64,000 bases of DNA from Brevundimonas bullata. Lineage in GTDB: Bacteria; Pseudomonadota; Alphaproteobacteria; Caulobacterales; Caulobacteraceae. Shown in pieces: positions 38,273 to 47,869 of this stretch; position 1 is the first letter of the stretch, and the number at the start of each line of letters is the position of its first letter. Location of the stretch: NCBI RefSeq assembly GCF_003350205.1, contig NZ_QLLC01000007.1, forward strand, positions 1 to 64,000, written 5' to 3'. The notes beneath the pieces were generated by a model, which was given only the letters and a program-made list of their open reading frames with translations, searched no databases and was not told the DNA's origin. The translations under genes and the position numbers were made by a program.

Positions 38273-40102
38273 CTATTTGAGCGGCAGGGCCGTGCGGATC
38301 GACAGTTCCTTCAGCTGCCTGTCAGCGGCCTCGGCGGGCGCGCTCATCAGCAGGTCCTGGCCCTGCTGGTTGAGCGGGAAGGCGATGACCTCGCGGATGG
38401 CCGTCTGGTTGGCCAGCAGCATGACGATGCGGTCGATGCCGGGGGCCAGACCGCCGTGCGGCGGGGCGCCGAAGCGGAAGGCGTTCAGCATGCCGCCGAA
38501 CTGCTCCTCGACCACCGAGGCGTCGTAACCGGCGATCTCGAAGGCCTTGAGCATGATCTCGGCCTTGTGGTTACGGATCGCGCCCGAGCACAGCTCATAG
38601 CCGTTGCAGACGATGTCGTACTGATAGGCGCGGATGGTGAGCGGGTCCTGCGTCTCCAGCGCCTCCATCCCGCCTTGCGGCATCGAGAAGGGGTTGTGGC
38701 TGAAGTCGACCTTCTTCTCTTCTTCCGACCATTCGAACATCGGGAAGTCGACGATCCAGCAGAACTTGAACTGCGCCTCGTCGACCAGCTTCAGCTCCGT
38801 GCCGACGCGGGTGCGGGCCAGACCGGCGAACTTGGCGAAGACGGCGGGGTCGCCGGCGGTGAAGAAGGCGGCGTCGCCCTTGCCCAGACCCAGCGCGGTC
38901 ATCAGGGCCTCAGTCGGCTCCTGACCCAGGTTCTTGGCGATGGGACCGCCCCAGGCCTGCTGATCGTCCGACCAGAAGATGTAGCCCAGGCCCGGCTGGC
39001 CCTCGCCCTGCGCCCACGAGTTCATGCGGTCGCAGAAGGCGCGCGAACCGCCCGTCGGGGCCGGGATCGCCCAGACGGCGTTCTTGGCGTCCGCGCCCAG
39101 GATCTTGGCGAACAGACCGAAACCGCCGTCGCGGAAGTGGTCCGACACGTCCTGCATCTTGATCGGGTTGCGCAGGTCCGGCTTGTCCGAACCGTACCAC
39201 TTCATCGACTGGGCATAGGTCAGACGCTCAAAGCCCTTGTGCTCGAACGTCTCGCCGAAGTCGTTGGTGAAGGTGTGGACGCCGTCGATCGGCGAAACCG
39301 GCTTGCCCTCGCCGAACTCGTTGAAGACGCCGTTCATCAGCGGCTCGATGGCGGCGAAGACGTCTTCTTGCGTCACGAAGCTCATCTCGACGTCGAGCTG
39401 GTAGAATTCCAGCGAACGGTCGGCGCGCAGGTCTTCGTCGCGGAAGCAGGGCGCGATCTGGAAATAGCGGTCAAAGCCCGAGACCATCAGCAGCTGCTTG
39501 AACTGCTGCGGGGCCTGCGGCAGGGCGTAGAACTTGCCCGGATGCATACGCGACGGGACCAGGAAGTCGCGCGCGCCTTCCGGCGACGAGGCCGTCAGGA
39601 TTGGGGTCTGGTACTCAAGGAAGCCCTGCTCGACCATGCGCTGGCGGATTGAGTGGATCACCTTGGAGCGCAGGACGATGTTCTTGTGCAGGGTTTCGCG
39701 GCGCAGGTCGAGGAAGCGGTTCTTGAGGCGGATTTCCTCAGGATACTCCGGCTCGCCAAAGACCGGCAGCGGCAGTTCGGCGGCTTCCGACAGCACTTCA
39801 ATGGCCAGGACGCGGACTTCGATCTCGCCGGTGGGCAGGTTGGCGTTGGTGGTTTCGGCCGAGCGGCTGACCACTTCGCCGTCGATCTTGATGACGCTTT
39901 CGGCGCGCAGACGCTCGACGGCTTCAAAGCCCGGCGTCTCCGGGTGCAGCACCAACTGGGTCAGGCCGTAGTGGTCGCGCAGGTCGATAAACAGCAGACC
40001 GCCGTGGTCGCGCTTGCGGTGAACCCAGCCCGACAGACGAACATTCGCGCCCGCATCCGTCGAACGGAGGGCGCCGCAGGTATGGGTGCGATAGGCGTGC
40101 AT
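38273..40102 (-). CDS. aspS: aspartyl-tRNA synthetase
   Basis: 609 residues, the long bacterial form (about 590). N-terminal OB anticodon-binding domain with [20 protein letters not shown], class II catalytic motifs [16 protein letters not shown] and [17 protein letters not shown], and a GAD insertion domain. It may be discriminating or nondiscriminating (AspRS2-type) for tRNA-Asn; sequence alone does not settle it. The ATG gives [13 protein letters not shown], the family start; the upstream extension is not conserved. A strong terminator follows the stop. Confidence 0.97.
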   Translation of the reverse strand: MHAYRTHTCGALRSTDAGANVRLSGWVHRKRDHGGLLFIDLRDHYGLTQLVLHPETPGFEAVERLRAESVIKIDGEVVSRSAETTNANLPTGEIEVRVLAIEVLSEAAELPLPVFGEPEYPEEIRLKNRFLDLRRETLHKNIVLRSKVIHSIRQRMVEQGFLEYQTPILTASSPEGARDFLVPSRMHPGKFYALPQAPQQFKQLLMVSGFDRYFQIAPCFRDEDLRADRSLEFYQLDVEMSFVTQEDVFAAIEPLMNGVFNEFGEGKPVSPIDGVHTFTNDFGETFEHKGFERLTYAQSMKWYGSDKPDLRNPIKMQDVSDHFRDGGFGLFAKILGADAKNAVWAIPAPTGGSRAFCDRMNSWAQGEGQPGLGYIFWSDDQQAWGGPIAKNLGQEPTEALMTALGLGKGDAAFFTAGDPAVFAKFAGLARTRVGTELKLVDEAQFKFCWIVDFPMFEWSEEEKKVDFSHNPFSMPQGGMEALETQDPLTIRAYQYDIVCNGYELCSGAIRNHKAEIMLKAFEIAGYDASVVEEQFGGMLNAFRFGAPPHGGLAPGIDRIVMLLANQTAIREVIAFPLNQQGQDLLMSAPAEAADRQLKELSIRTALPLK

Positions 40103-40194
40103 GATCGGATATCGTCTGAAAACGGCTGTAGAACAGCGTGAATTAGGAGGGGCGAAAGGCCCATCATCGCCCCGGAAAGTCAAGGCTGGCGGCT

Positions 40195-40244
40195 AAATCC
40201 ACAGCGCTGCGCGGTTGTCCACCGCCCCAGGGAACCTGCCCACA
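40195..40244 (+). promoter_or_regulatory. three phased DnaA-box-like 9-mers before hdaA
   Basis: AAATCCACA (40195-40203), TTGTCCACC (40215-40223) and CTGCCCACA (40236-40244) each resemble the DnaA box TTATCCACA, with two or three mismatches. Their starts are 20 and 21 bases apart, two helical turns, all on the same strand and ending 33 bases before the hdaA ATG. CCACAGCGCT recurs in the first and third copies. DnaA is known to activate hdaA in Caulobacter. Confidence 0.45.
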
Positions 40245-40277
40245 GCGCTTCCGGCGGCCTCTGCTATGGTTCACGGC

Positions 40278-40952
40278 ATGACGGCCCTGGGTTCGGACAT
40301 TCAGCAACTGCGCCTGCCCCTGCGGCAGGAGGCGTCGCAACGCGCGACGGATTTCGTCGTGTCCGAATCCAATTCTAGAGCCGCCGCGGTGCTGGCGACC
40401 TGGCCCGAGATGGCCGGTTCGATCCTGTCGATCTTCGGCCCGCCCGGCAGCGGCAAGAGCCATCTGGCCGCCGCCTGGGTCGAGCGCACCGGCGCCGTCG
40501 CCCTGCACGGCGCCGAGGCCGCCCTGGTCGATCCGCTGGAGCTTGAAGGCCAGTTCGTCCTGCTGGACCGCGCCCAGGACGCCGACGACGAGAGCCTGTT
40601 CCACCTGATCAACCTGACCCAGTCGGGCGGCGGCGCCCTGTTGCTGGTGTCGCGCGATCCGCCGGCAGCCTGGGCGTGCAGCCTTCCCGACTTGCGCTCG
40701 CGCCTGAACGCCATTCGCACCGTGGGCGTCGAGGCGCCCGACGACGCCGTCTTGGGGGCCATGCTGAAGCGCGCCTTCGCCACGCGCAACATCACGCCGA
40801 GCGACGAAGTGATCGACTATCTGGCCCGGCGCATCGACCGTTCAGCCGCCGCCGTCGAGAACATCGTGGACAGGTTGGACGCCTACCACCGCCCGGTCAC
40901 GCGCGTTCTGGCCCGTCAGGTTCTGGGCGACAGCGACGAACTGTCTGACTGA
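40278..40952 (+). CDS. hdaA: DnaA-related regulatory protein HdaA
   Basis: 224 residues, a single AAA+ domain related to DnaA domain III, without the DNA-binding domain IV. The N-terminal QQLRLPL is a clamp-binding-like motif (QxLxLPL), as in Hda, which binds the sliding clamp. Walker A is FGPPGSGKSHL; arginine-finger-like residues lie in RRIDRSAAAVENIVDRLDAY. It promotes hydrolysis of ATP on DnaA after replication starts. It precedes ppk as in Caulobacter. The ATG giving MTALGSDIQQL is preferred to an in-frame ATG at 40266. Confidence 0.93.
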   Translation: MTALGSDIQQLRLPLRQEASQRATDFVVSESNSRAAAVLATWPEMAGSILSIFGPPGSGKSHLAAAWVERTGAVALHGAEAALVDPLELEGQFVLLDRAQDADDESLFHLINLTQSGGGALLLVSRDPPAAWACSLPDLRSRLNAIRTVGVEAPDDAVLGAMLKRAFATRNITPSDEVIDYLARRIDRSAAAVENIVDRLDAYHRPVTRVLARQVLGDSDELSD

Positions 40953-41003
40953 TCCGGCCAGATCACGGTTGCAGCCGTCACAGGCCCGCGCGACAACAGT
41001 CAA

Positions 41004-43235
41004 ATGACTGAAATCGCGCCCATCGCCGTCGACACCACCGGCGAGGAAGTCCCCTCGTCGCGCGCCCCGCAGCTGGAGCTGTCGGAGGCGCTGATGAACT
41101 CGCCCGAACGCTTCATCAATCGCGAGCTGTCCTGGCTGGCCTTCAACGGGCGCGTGCTGGAAGAAGCCGCCAACGAGGGCCACCCGCTGCTGGAGCGGGT
41201 TCGCTTCCTGTCGATCTCGGCCAACAACCTGGATGAGTTCTTCATGACCCGCGTGGCGGGCCTGAAGGGTCAGGTGCGCGAGCGCGTCCGCGTCGTCTCG
41301 CCCGACGGCCTGACTCCCGCCGAACAGTTGGAACAGGTCAACGCTGCCGCCGGGGGCCTGATGGCCGAGCAGCAACGCCGCTGGCGCGTCCTGCGCAAGG
41401 AAATGGCCGCCGCAGGGATCGAGGTCGTCGAAAGCTCCAAGATCACCCGCACCGAGCGCGAACGACTGGAACCCGAGTTCCTCAATCAACTGTTCGCCGT
41501 CCTGACCCCGATGGCGATTGATCCGGCCCACCCCTTCCCCTTCCTGCCCAACCTTGGCTTCTCGCTGGCGCTGAAGCTGCGCCGCAACAGCGACCACCGC
41601 ATCCTCTACGCCATGGTGCCCGTGCCGACCCAGGTGAAGCGCTTCTGGCCTCTGGCGACGGACGGACGCTCGGCGCCGGGCCGCAAGCGTTTCGTCTCGC
41701 TGGAAAACCTGCTTCTGCTGTTTATCGACCACCTCTTCCCAGGCTGTGAAATCCTGGAAAAGGGCCTGTTCCGCCTGATCCGCGACTCGGACATCGAGAT
41801 CGAGGAAGAGGCCGAAGACCTGGTCATGGAGTTCGAGGAGGCGTTGAAGCAGCGCCGCATGGGCTCGGTCGTCAGGATCAAGATCCAGGCCTCCATGCCC
41901 GAGGACCTGCGCAACTTCATCATCGCCGAACTGCACGCCCAACCTCAGGACGTGGTTCTGGTCGAGGGGATGCTGGGGCTGGCGCAACTGGCCGAACTGA
42001 TTACCGGCGGCCACCCTGACCTGAAGTTCAAGGGCTATGAACCACGCTATCCCGAGCGGGTGCGCGATAACGGCGGCGACATCTTCGCCGCGGTGCGCGA
42101 AAAGGACATGCTGATCCACCACCCGTTCGAGAGCTTCGACGTAGTGGTCCAGTTCCTGCGACAGGCCGCGCGCGATCCCAACGTCATCGCCATCAAGCAG
42201 ACCCTGTACCGCACCTCCAAGGACAGCCCCATCGTCGCCGCCCTGATCGAGGCGGCCGAGAACGGCAAGAACGTCACCGCCCTGATCGAGCTGAAGGCGC
42301 GCTTTGACGAAGAAGCCAACCTGCGCTGGGCGCGGCAGATGGAACGGGCCGGCGTCCACGTCGTCTTCGGCTTCGTGGAGTGGAAGACCCACGCCAAGCT
42401 GAGCGTGGTGGTCCGACGCGAGGGCGAGGCCTTGCGCACCTACTGTCACTTCGGCACCGGCAACTATCACCCGACGACGGCCAAGATTTACACCGACCTC
42501 AGCCTGTTCACCTGCGAGCCCGTGCTGGGCCGCGACGCCACGCGGGTGTTCAACTACATCACCGGCTATGCCGCACCCGACGAGTTGGAGGCCCTGGTCG
42601 TCTCGCCGCTGAACATGAAGACCAGCCTGATCGAGATGATCGGCAAGGAGATGTCCGCCGCCGCCAAGGGCAAGCCCGCCGCCATCTGGGCCAAGATGAA
42701 CGCCCTGGTCGATCCCGAGATTATCGACGCCCTTTACCGGGCCAGCCAACAGGGCGTGCGGATCGAACTGGTCATCCGGGGCATCTGCTGCCTGCGCCCC
42801 GGCGTGCCGGGCCTGTCCGAGAATATCCGGGTCAAGTCCATCGTCGGCCGCTTCCTGGAGCACAGCCGCATCATCGCCTTCGCCAACGGCCACGACCTGC
42901 CCAGCAACAAGGCCCGCCTCTACATCTCGTCCGCCGACTGGATGCCGCGCAATCTGGATCGCCGGGTCGAACTGATGACGCCGATTCTGAACGCGACCGT
43001 CCACGATCAGGTGCTGGATCAGATCATGGTCGCCAACCTGAAGGACGACGCCCAGAGCTGGGTGCTGGAGGCTGACGGAACCTATCGTCGCGTCACGCCC
43101 TCCGGTCCTGAACGTCCCTTCTCGGCCCACAAGTATTTCATGACCAATCCCAGCCTTTCGGGACGCGGCCGCAAGGTGAAGACCCTGCCCGGCGCCCTGT
43201 CCTATTCGGGTCTCAAGCCCCGGAAGCAGCGCTGA
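41004..43235 (+). CDS. ppk: polyphosphate kinase 1
   Basis: 743 residues, slightly longer than E. coli Ppk (688). It synthesises polyphosphate from ATP reversibly. Domains in order: N-terminal [19 protein letters not shown], head domain, then two C-terminal catalytic domains with [36 protein letters not shown] (catalytic His region), [21 protein letters not shown], and a second PLD-like motif [20 protein letters not shown]. Its stop overlaps the ppx start by one base. Confidence 0.97.
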   Translation: MTEIAPIAVDTTGEEVPSSRAPQLELSEALMNSPERFINRELSWLAFNGRVLEEAANEGHPLLERVRFLSISANNLDEFFMTRVAGLKGQVRERVRVVSPDGLTPAEQLEQVNAAAGGLMAEQQRRWRVLRKEMAAAGIEVVESSKITRTERERLEPEFLNQLFAVLTPMAIDPAHPFPFLPNLGFSLALKLRRNSDHRILYAMVPVPTQVKRFWPLATDGRSAPGRKRFVSLENLLLLFIDHLFPGCEILEKGLFRLIRDSDIEIEEEAEDLVMEFEEALKQRRMGSVVRIKIQASMPEDLRNFIIAELHAQPQDVVLVEGMLGLAQLAELITGGHPDLKFKGYEPRYPERVRDNGGDIFAAVREKDMLIHHPFESFDVVVQFLRQAARDPNVIAIKQTLYRTSKDSPIVAALIEAAENGKNVTALIELKARFDEEANLRWARQMERAGVHVVFGFVEWKTHAKLSVVVRREGEALRTYCHFGTGNYHPTTAKIYTDLSLFTCEPVLGRDATRVFNYITGYAAPDELEALVVSPLNMKTSLIEMIGKEMSAAAKGKPAAIWAKMNALVDPEIIDALYRASQQGVRIELVIRGICCLRPGVPGLSENIRVKSIVGRFLEHSRIIAFANGHDLPSNKARLYISSADWMPRNLDRRVELMTPILNATVHDQVLDQIMVANLKDDAQSWVLEADGTYRRVTPSGPERPFSAHKYFMTNPSLSGRGRKVKTLPGALSYSGLKPRKQR

Positions 43236-44755
43236 TGGGCGTCGAGGCCGAATACCCGTCGCGTCAGATCGCGGTCATCGACATCGGCTCCAACTCGGTC
43301 CGTCTGGTGCTCTACCGGCTGGAAGGCCGGGCGGTCTGGACCATGTTCAACGAAAAGGTCCTGGCCGGCCTGGGCCGTGATCTGGCCGCCACCCGACGCC
43401 TGTCCGTCCCCGGCGTGGTCTCGGCCATGACGGCGCTGCGCCGCTTCGCCGCCGTGATCGAGGGCGTCCAGCCGGATCAGACCATCATCGCCGCCACCGC
43501 CGCCGTGCGCGAGGCCGAGGACGGACCCGACTTCTGCGCCCGCGTGGCCGCCGAGACAGGTCTGCAGGTCCGCGTCCTCAGCGGCGAGGAAGAAGCCCGC
43601 TATTCCGCGCTCGGCGTCCTGGCCGGCGCGCCCGGTTCAAGCGGCGTGGCCGCCGACATGGGCGGCGCCAGCCTGGAACTGACCCGAATCGGCAACGGCG
43701 GCCGCAACCGTCCGCTGGACAAGGGCGTGACCCTGCCGCTGGGGCCGTTCTCCCTGGCCGACCCCAAGGGGTTCGATGTCGAGCGTCTGCGCGCCCGCAT
43801 CGCCAGGCGCCTGGCCCCGGTCGCCGACGTCTATGCCACGACCGACCTGCACGCTGTCGGCGGGGCCTGGCGCAGCCTGGCCCAGATGCACATGGCCATG
43901 ACCGAGCATCCGCTACGGATCGTCCACGAATACGCAATGACCGCCGCCGACGTGCGCGATCTGACCCGTCTGGTGGCGCGTCAGTCCAGGGCCTCGCTGG
44001 AGAAACTGCCGGGCGTGTCCAAGCGCCGGGCCGAGACCCTGCCTTACGCCGCCCTGGTGCTGGACGGCCTGATCGACGCGCTTGGTCTGAAGTCCGTAAC
44101 ATTCTCGGCCTGGGGCGTGCGCGAGGGTCTGCTCTACGCCGGTCTGTCGCCCGAGATGGCGGCGGTCGATCCCTTGCTGGCCGGTTGCTCCGCCTGGGGC
44201 GGTCGGCAAGGCGTGGACCCGGCCCTGCCGCGCGCTCTGGACGGCTGGCTGCAACCCGTCGTCTCGGCCATGCCCGAGGCCTTTGGCGAGGAACGCGACG
44301 CGGTTCTGACCTCGTCGGTCTGCCGCCTGGCCGACCTCGGCGCGCGCCTGCATCCTGACCATCGGGTCGATCTGGTCTTTAATCAAGTGCTGCGCTCGCC
44401 CATTCCGGGTCAGACCCACGCCGAACGCGCCTTCCTGGCCGTGGCCATGAACGCCCGCTATGGCGGCGAGGCCAAGACGCCCTCGCCGGGCGCTATCGAT
44501 CGCCTGCTGTCGGAAACGGGCCAGAAGCGCGCCCGCGCCCTGGGCCTGGCCATGCGCCTGGCCTGCGATCTGTCGGGCCGCTCGCCGCAGCTCCTGGCCA
44601 ACGCCGCCGCCACGGTCGAGAAAGGCGCGCTGCGCATCACCGCAGCCGACGGCTATGCCGACATGCTGCTGGGCGAGCAGACCCGCCGCCGCGCCAAGGC
44701 CCTGGCCGAGGCCATGGGACTGGGGCTGAAGATGCAGGAAGCGACGCCGCACTGA
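43235..44755 (+). CDS. ppx: exopolyphosphatase / Ppx-GppA phosphatase
   Basis: 506 residues, the Ppx/GppA family. N-terminal ASKHA-fold domain with VIDIGSNSVRLVLYRLEGR and ADMGGASLELTRIG, followed by a C-terminal helical/HD-like region with LPYAALVLDGLI. It degrades polyphosphate or converts pppGpp. Overlap with ppk (TGATG) means the synthesising and degrading enzymes are translated together, so flux through polyphosphate depends on regulation of activity. A bidirectional terminator follows. Confidence 0.95.
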   Translation: MGVEAEYPSRQIAVIDIGSNSVRLVLYRLEGRAVWTMFNEKVLAGLGRDLAATRRLSVPGVVSAMTALRRFAAVIEGVQPDQTIIAATAAVREAEDGPDFCARVAAETGLQVRVLSGEEEARYSALGVLAGAPGSSGVAADMGGASLELTRIGNGGRNRPLDKGVTLPLGPFSLADPKGFDVERLRARIARRLAPVADVYATTDLHAVGGAWRSLAQMHMAMTEHPLRIVHEYAMTAADVRDLTRLVARQSRASLEKLPGVSKRRAETLPYAALVLDGLIDALGLKSVTFSAWGVREGLLYAGLSPEMAAVDPLLAGCSAWGGRQGVDPALPRALDGWLQPVVSAMPEAFGEERDAVLTSSVCRLADLGARLHPDHRVDLVFNQVLRSPIPGQTHAERAFLAVAMNARYGGEAKTPSPGAIDRLLSETGQKRARALGLAMRLACDLSGRSPQLLANAAATVEKGALRITAADGYADMLLGEQTRRRAKALAEAMGLGLKMQEATPH

Positions 44756-44768
44756 CGTCCAAACGAAA

Positions 44769-44792
44769 GAGGCCGGCGTTTCCGCCGGCCTC
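44769..44792. terminator. bidirectional terminator between ppx and rnd
   Basis: A perfect 10-bp stem GAGGCCGGCG with a four-base loop TTTC. It is flanked by T-rich sequence on both strands (TTCTTCG after it on the plus strand, TTTCGTTT on the minus strand), 13 bases beyond the ppx stop and 20 beyond the rnd stop. Confidence 0.85.
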
Positions 44793-44812
44793 TTCTTCGC
44801 TGGTTCCGAAAC

Positions 44813-45964
44813 TCAGCCTTCGATTTCGACGACTTCGACCCGCGAGCCGTTCAGCACCAGGGCGATCTCGCCCTTCTTGAGCTTCAGCGCGTCTTCGCCG
44901 AACAGCTGACGACGCCAGCCCTTCATGGCCTCGACGTCGGCGTTGTCGTCGTTGGCGATCTTTTCCAGATCGGCGACGTTGGCGATCAGCTTGGTGGCCA
45001 CGCCGGCGTTGTCGCTCTTGGCCTTCAGCAGCACCTTCAGCAGTTCGACCACCGAGGGCGGCGCCGGCTGGCTGTGCGCCGGACGCTCCAGCTTGGGCGC
45101 ATGAGCTTCCGGGTCGGCCAGAACACGTTTCAGTTCGGCGGCCAGTTCGATGCCCAGGCGCGAACCGCCAAAGCCCTTGGGCACCGAACGCAGACGGTTG
45201 AAAGCCTCGGGATCGGTCGGGGCCTGGGTCGCGATCTCATCGATGCCCTCATCCTTCAGGATGCGGCCGCGCGGCTGGTCGCGTTCCTGCGCCGCGCGTT
45301 CGCGCCAGACAGCCGTGGCGACAAAGGCGGACAGATACTTGGCGCTGAACTTCTTGGGCTTCAGTCGCTTCCACGCATTCTCGGGCGTGGTGTCATAGAG
45401 GGCCGGATCGGTCAGGGCGCCCATTTCGGACATGACCCAGTCCAGACGACCTTCCTTCTGCAGTCGATCACGCAGCTTGGGATAGAGGGCGGCCAGATGG
45501 GTCACGTCGCCCAGGGCATAGACCAGTTGCGCGTCCGACAGCGGGCGGCGCGCCCAGTCGGTGAAGCGGCTGCCCTTGTCCAGTTCCTGGCGCAGCATCT
45601 GGCGGACCAGCTGTTCATAGCTGACCTGATCGCCGAAACCGGCGGCCATGGCGGCGACCTGGGTGTCGAACATCGGCTTGGGCATCGCGCCCAGGCGGTT
45701 GAAGATCTCCACGTCCTGGCGGGCGGCGTGGAAGACCTTGAGGATCGATTCGTCGCGCAGCAGGGCGAGGAAGGGCTCCAGGTCCAGATCCTCGGCCAAG
45801 GGGTCGATGATCGCGGCGTCCGTCGGCGAAGCGGCCTGGATCAGGCAAAGCTTGGGCCAGTAGGTCGTTTCGCGCATGAACTCAGTGTCGACCGTGACGA
45901 ACGGGGCCTTGGCCAGCCGTTCACAGAACTCGATTAGCGCGTCATTGGTGGTGATTGGCGTCAT
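44813..45964 (-). CDS. rnd: ribonuclease D
   Basis: 383 residues. A DEDDy 3'-5' exonuclease: VDTEFMRETTYWPKLCLIQ (DED site I), the second site with VFHAARQDVEIFNRLG and the final YALGDVTHLAALYPKL with Tyr and Asp. Two HRDC domains follow: RLRSVPKGFGGSRLGIEL and the last section. RNase D matures tRNA 3' ends. The open frame extends far upstream of the ATG at 45964, but it is antisense to purM and lacks family sequence, so the start is set at MTPITTNDAL. It is divergent from purM. Confidence 0.95.
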   Translation of the reverse strand: MTPITTNDALIEFCERLAKAPFVTVDTEFMRETTYWPKLCLIQAASPTDAAIIDPLAEDLDLEPFLALLRDESILKVFHAARQDVEIFNRLGAMPKPMFDTQVAAMAAGFGDQVSYEQLVRQMLRQELDKGSRFTDWARRPLSDAQLVYALGDVTHLAALYPKLRDRLQKEGRLDWVMSEMGALTDPALYDTTPENAWKRLKPKKFSAKYLSAFVATAVWRERAAQERDQPRGRILKDEGIDEIATQAPTDPEAFNRLRSVPKGFGGSRLGIELAAELKRVLADPEAHAPKLERPAHSQPAPPSVVELLKVLLKAKSDNAGVATKLIANVADLEKIANDDNADVEAMKGWRRQLFGEDALKLKKGEIALVLNGSRVEVVEIEG

Positions 45965-46045
45965 TCCGATGCTATAGCCCCGCGCGACGCCGTTGTGGCA
46001 AGAGCGCCGCGACAGATTTTCGCCCCCGATATCGAGCCGTGACCG

Positions 46046-47083
46046 ATGAGCGACACCCCCGAAGCCCTGAAAAACGGCCTCACCTACGCCGATGCAGGCG
46101 TGGATATCGACGCCGGAGAAATGTTGGTCGACGCGATCAAACCCCTGGCCAAGTCGACTCGCCGCCCCGGCGCCGAGGCTTCGCTGGGCGGATTCGGCGC
46201 CCTGTTCGACCTTAAGGCCGCCGGTTTTGAAGACCCGCTGATCGTCACCACCACGGACGGCGTCGGCACCAAGCTGAAAATCGCCATCGAGACCGGCCGT
46301 CATGACGGCGTGGGCGTCGACCTGGTCGCCATGTGCGTCAACGACCTGCTGGCGCAAGGCGCCGAGCCGCTGATGTTCCTGGACTACTACGCCACGGGCA
46401 AGCTGGACGTGGACGCCGCGCGTCGCGTCGTCGCTGGGATCGCCGAGGGCTGCCGCCAGTCGGGCAGCGCCCTGGTCGGCGGCGAGACGGCCGAAATGCC
46501 GGGCATGTATTCGGGCGGCGACTATGATCTGGCCGGCTTCTCGGTCGGCGCGGTCGAGCGCGGCCAGGTCCTGCCCTATCTGGACCAGCAGAAGGCCGGC
46601 GACATCATCATCGGCCTGGCTTCGTCCGGTCCGCACTCGAACGGCTATTCGCTGATCCGCAAGGTGGTCGAGAAGTCCGGTCTGGCCTGGGGCGACGACG
46701 CCCCCTTCGCCAAGGACCGCACCCTGGCTCAGGCCCTGATGGAGCCGACCCGCATCTATGTGAAGCCGGTCCTGCCGCTGATGAAGGCCGGTCTGATCAA
46801 GGGCGCGGCCCACATCACCGGCGGCGGCCTGATCGAAAACCCGCCGCGCTGCATCGCCGAGGGCCTGCAAGCCGCGTTCGACTGGAACGCCTGGGCCCTG
46901 CCCCCGGTCTTTGAATGGCTGGGTCAGGTCGGCGGCATTTCCGACCACGAACTGCGCCGCACCTTCAACTGCGGCGTCGGCTTCATGCTGATCGTCTCGC
47001 CTGAAAACGCCGAGCCGGTCCTCGCCGCCCTGCTGAACGCCGGCGAAGAAGCCTTCATCTGCGGACAACTGGAAGCCGCGTGA
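46046..47083 (+). CDS. purM: phosphoribosylformylglycinamidine cyclo-ligase
   Basis: 345 residues. AIR synthetase, purine synthesis step five. ATP-site [61 protein letters not shown], and [16 protein letters not shown] are the family markers. It is followed 60 bases later by purN, the usual pairing. Divergent from rnd. Confidence 0.98.
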   Translation: MSDTPEALKNGLTYADAGVDIDAGEMLVDAIKPLAKSTRRPGAEASLGGFGALFDLKAAGFEDPLIVTTTDGVGTKLKIAIETGRHDGVGVDLVAMCVNDLLAQGAEPLMFLDYYATGKLDVDAARRVVAGIAEGCRQSGSALVGGETAEMPGMYSGGDYDLAGFSVGAVERGQVLPYLDQQKAGDIIIGLASSGPHSNGYSLIRKVVEKSGLAWGDDAPFAKDRTLAQALMEPTRIYVKPVLPLMKAGLIKGAAHITGGGLIENPPRCIAEGLQAAFDWNAWALPPVFEWLGQVGGISDHELRRTFNCGVGFMLIVSPENAEPVLAALLNAGEEAFICGQLEAA

Positions 47084-47143
47084 TACGATCTGGCCCCGGT
47101 CGCACGCCGGGGCCGTTCGCTCTTGTCTCGCCAGAGCCGCCCC

Positions 47144-47755
47144 ATGCCGACTGAAACCGCCAAATCCAAGACCCGCGTGGCCGTGCTGATCTCCGGCTCA
47201 GGCACCAACATGGCCTCGCTGATCGCGGCGGGTCAGGCGGCGGACGCCCCCTATGAAGTCGTGGTGGTCATTTCCAACGTCGCCGACGTGGCGGGACTGG
47301 AAAAGGCCCGCGCCGCAGGCGTCGAGGCCCTGACCGTCGAGCACAAGCCGTTCGGCAAGGACCGCGAGGCGCATGAGCGCGCCATCGACGCCCTGCTGGT
47401 CGAACGAAACGTCGAGGTCATCGCCCTGGCCGGCTACATGCGCCTGCTGACGCCCTGGCTGGTGCAGAAATGGGCGGGGCGCATGGTCAACATCCACCCC
47501 TCGCTGCTGCCCCTCTATCCCGGCCTGAACACCCACGCCCGCGCCATCGAGGCGGGCGACGCTGAGGCGGGCTGCACCGTCCACGTCGTCACTGAAGGCG
47601 TCGATGAGGGCCCGGCCCTTGGTCAGGCCCGCGTGGCTATCCTGCCCGGCGATGACGCCGACACCCTGGCTGAACGGGTCAAGGCGGCGGAGCACGCCCT
47701 GTATCCGCAGACGCTGGCCGCATTCGTCGCCCGTCAGGTCCAAGCCCAACCTTAA
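47144..47755 (+). CDS. purN: phosphoribosylglycinamide formyltransferase
   Basis: 203 residues. GAR transformylase using 10-formyl-tetrahydrofolate. VLISGSGTNMASLIAAG opens the domain; catalytic residues lie in VNIHPSLLPLYPGLNTHARA (Asn-His) and GCTVHVVTEGVDEGP (Asp). The start is ATG at 47144; an in-frame TTG seven codons upstream is less likely. It is downstream of purM and cotranscribed. Confidence 0.97.
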   Translation: MPTETAKSKTRVAVLISGSGTNMASLIAAGQAADAPYEVVVVISNVADVAGLEKARAAGVEALTVEHKPFGKDREAHERAIDALLVERNVEVIALAGYMRLLTPWLVQKWAGRMVNIHPSLLPLYPGLNTHARAIEAGDAEAGCTVHVVTEGVDEGPALGQARVAILPGDDADTLAERVKAAEHALYPQTLAAFVARQVQAQP

Positions 47756-47869
47756 CGATTTTTAATGCGACAGCCGGTCGCAGGCGGGAGCAGTTTCCCC
47801 GTCAAGATCGGCCCGGCCAAACCTGACATGGTCGGCGACCGCTCGCCTGTTTCCACATGGGAAGACCCG

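Noticed and set aside
40842-43130. A 762-residue open frame on the minus strand opposite ppk
   Set aside because: Antisense shadow of ppk with low-complexity composition; no domain, no ribosome site.
45965-47068. An N-terminal extension of rnd of about 370 residues
   Set aside because: It lies opposite purM, has shadow composition, and RNase D begins normally at 45964.
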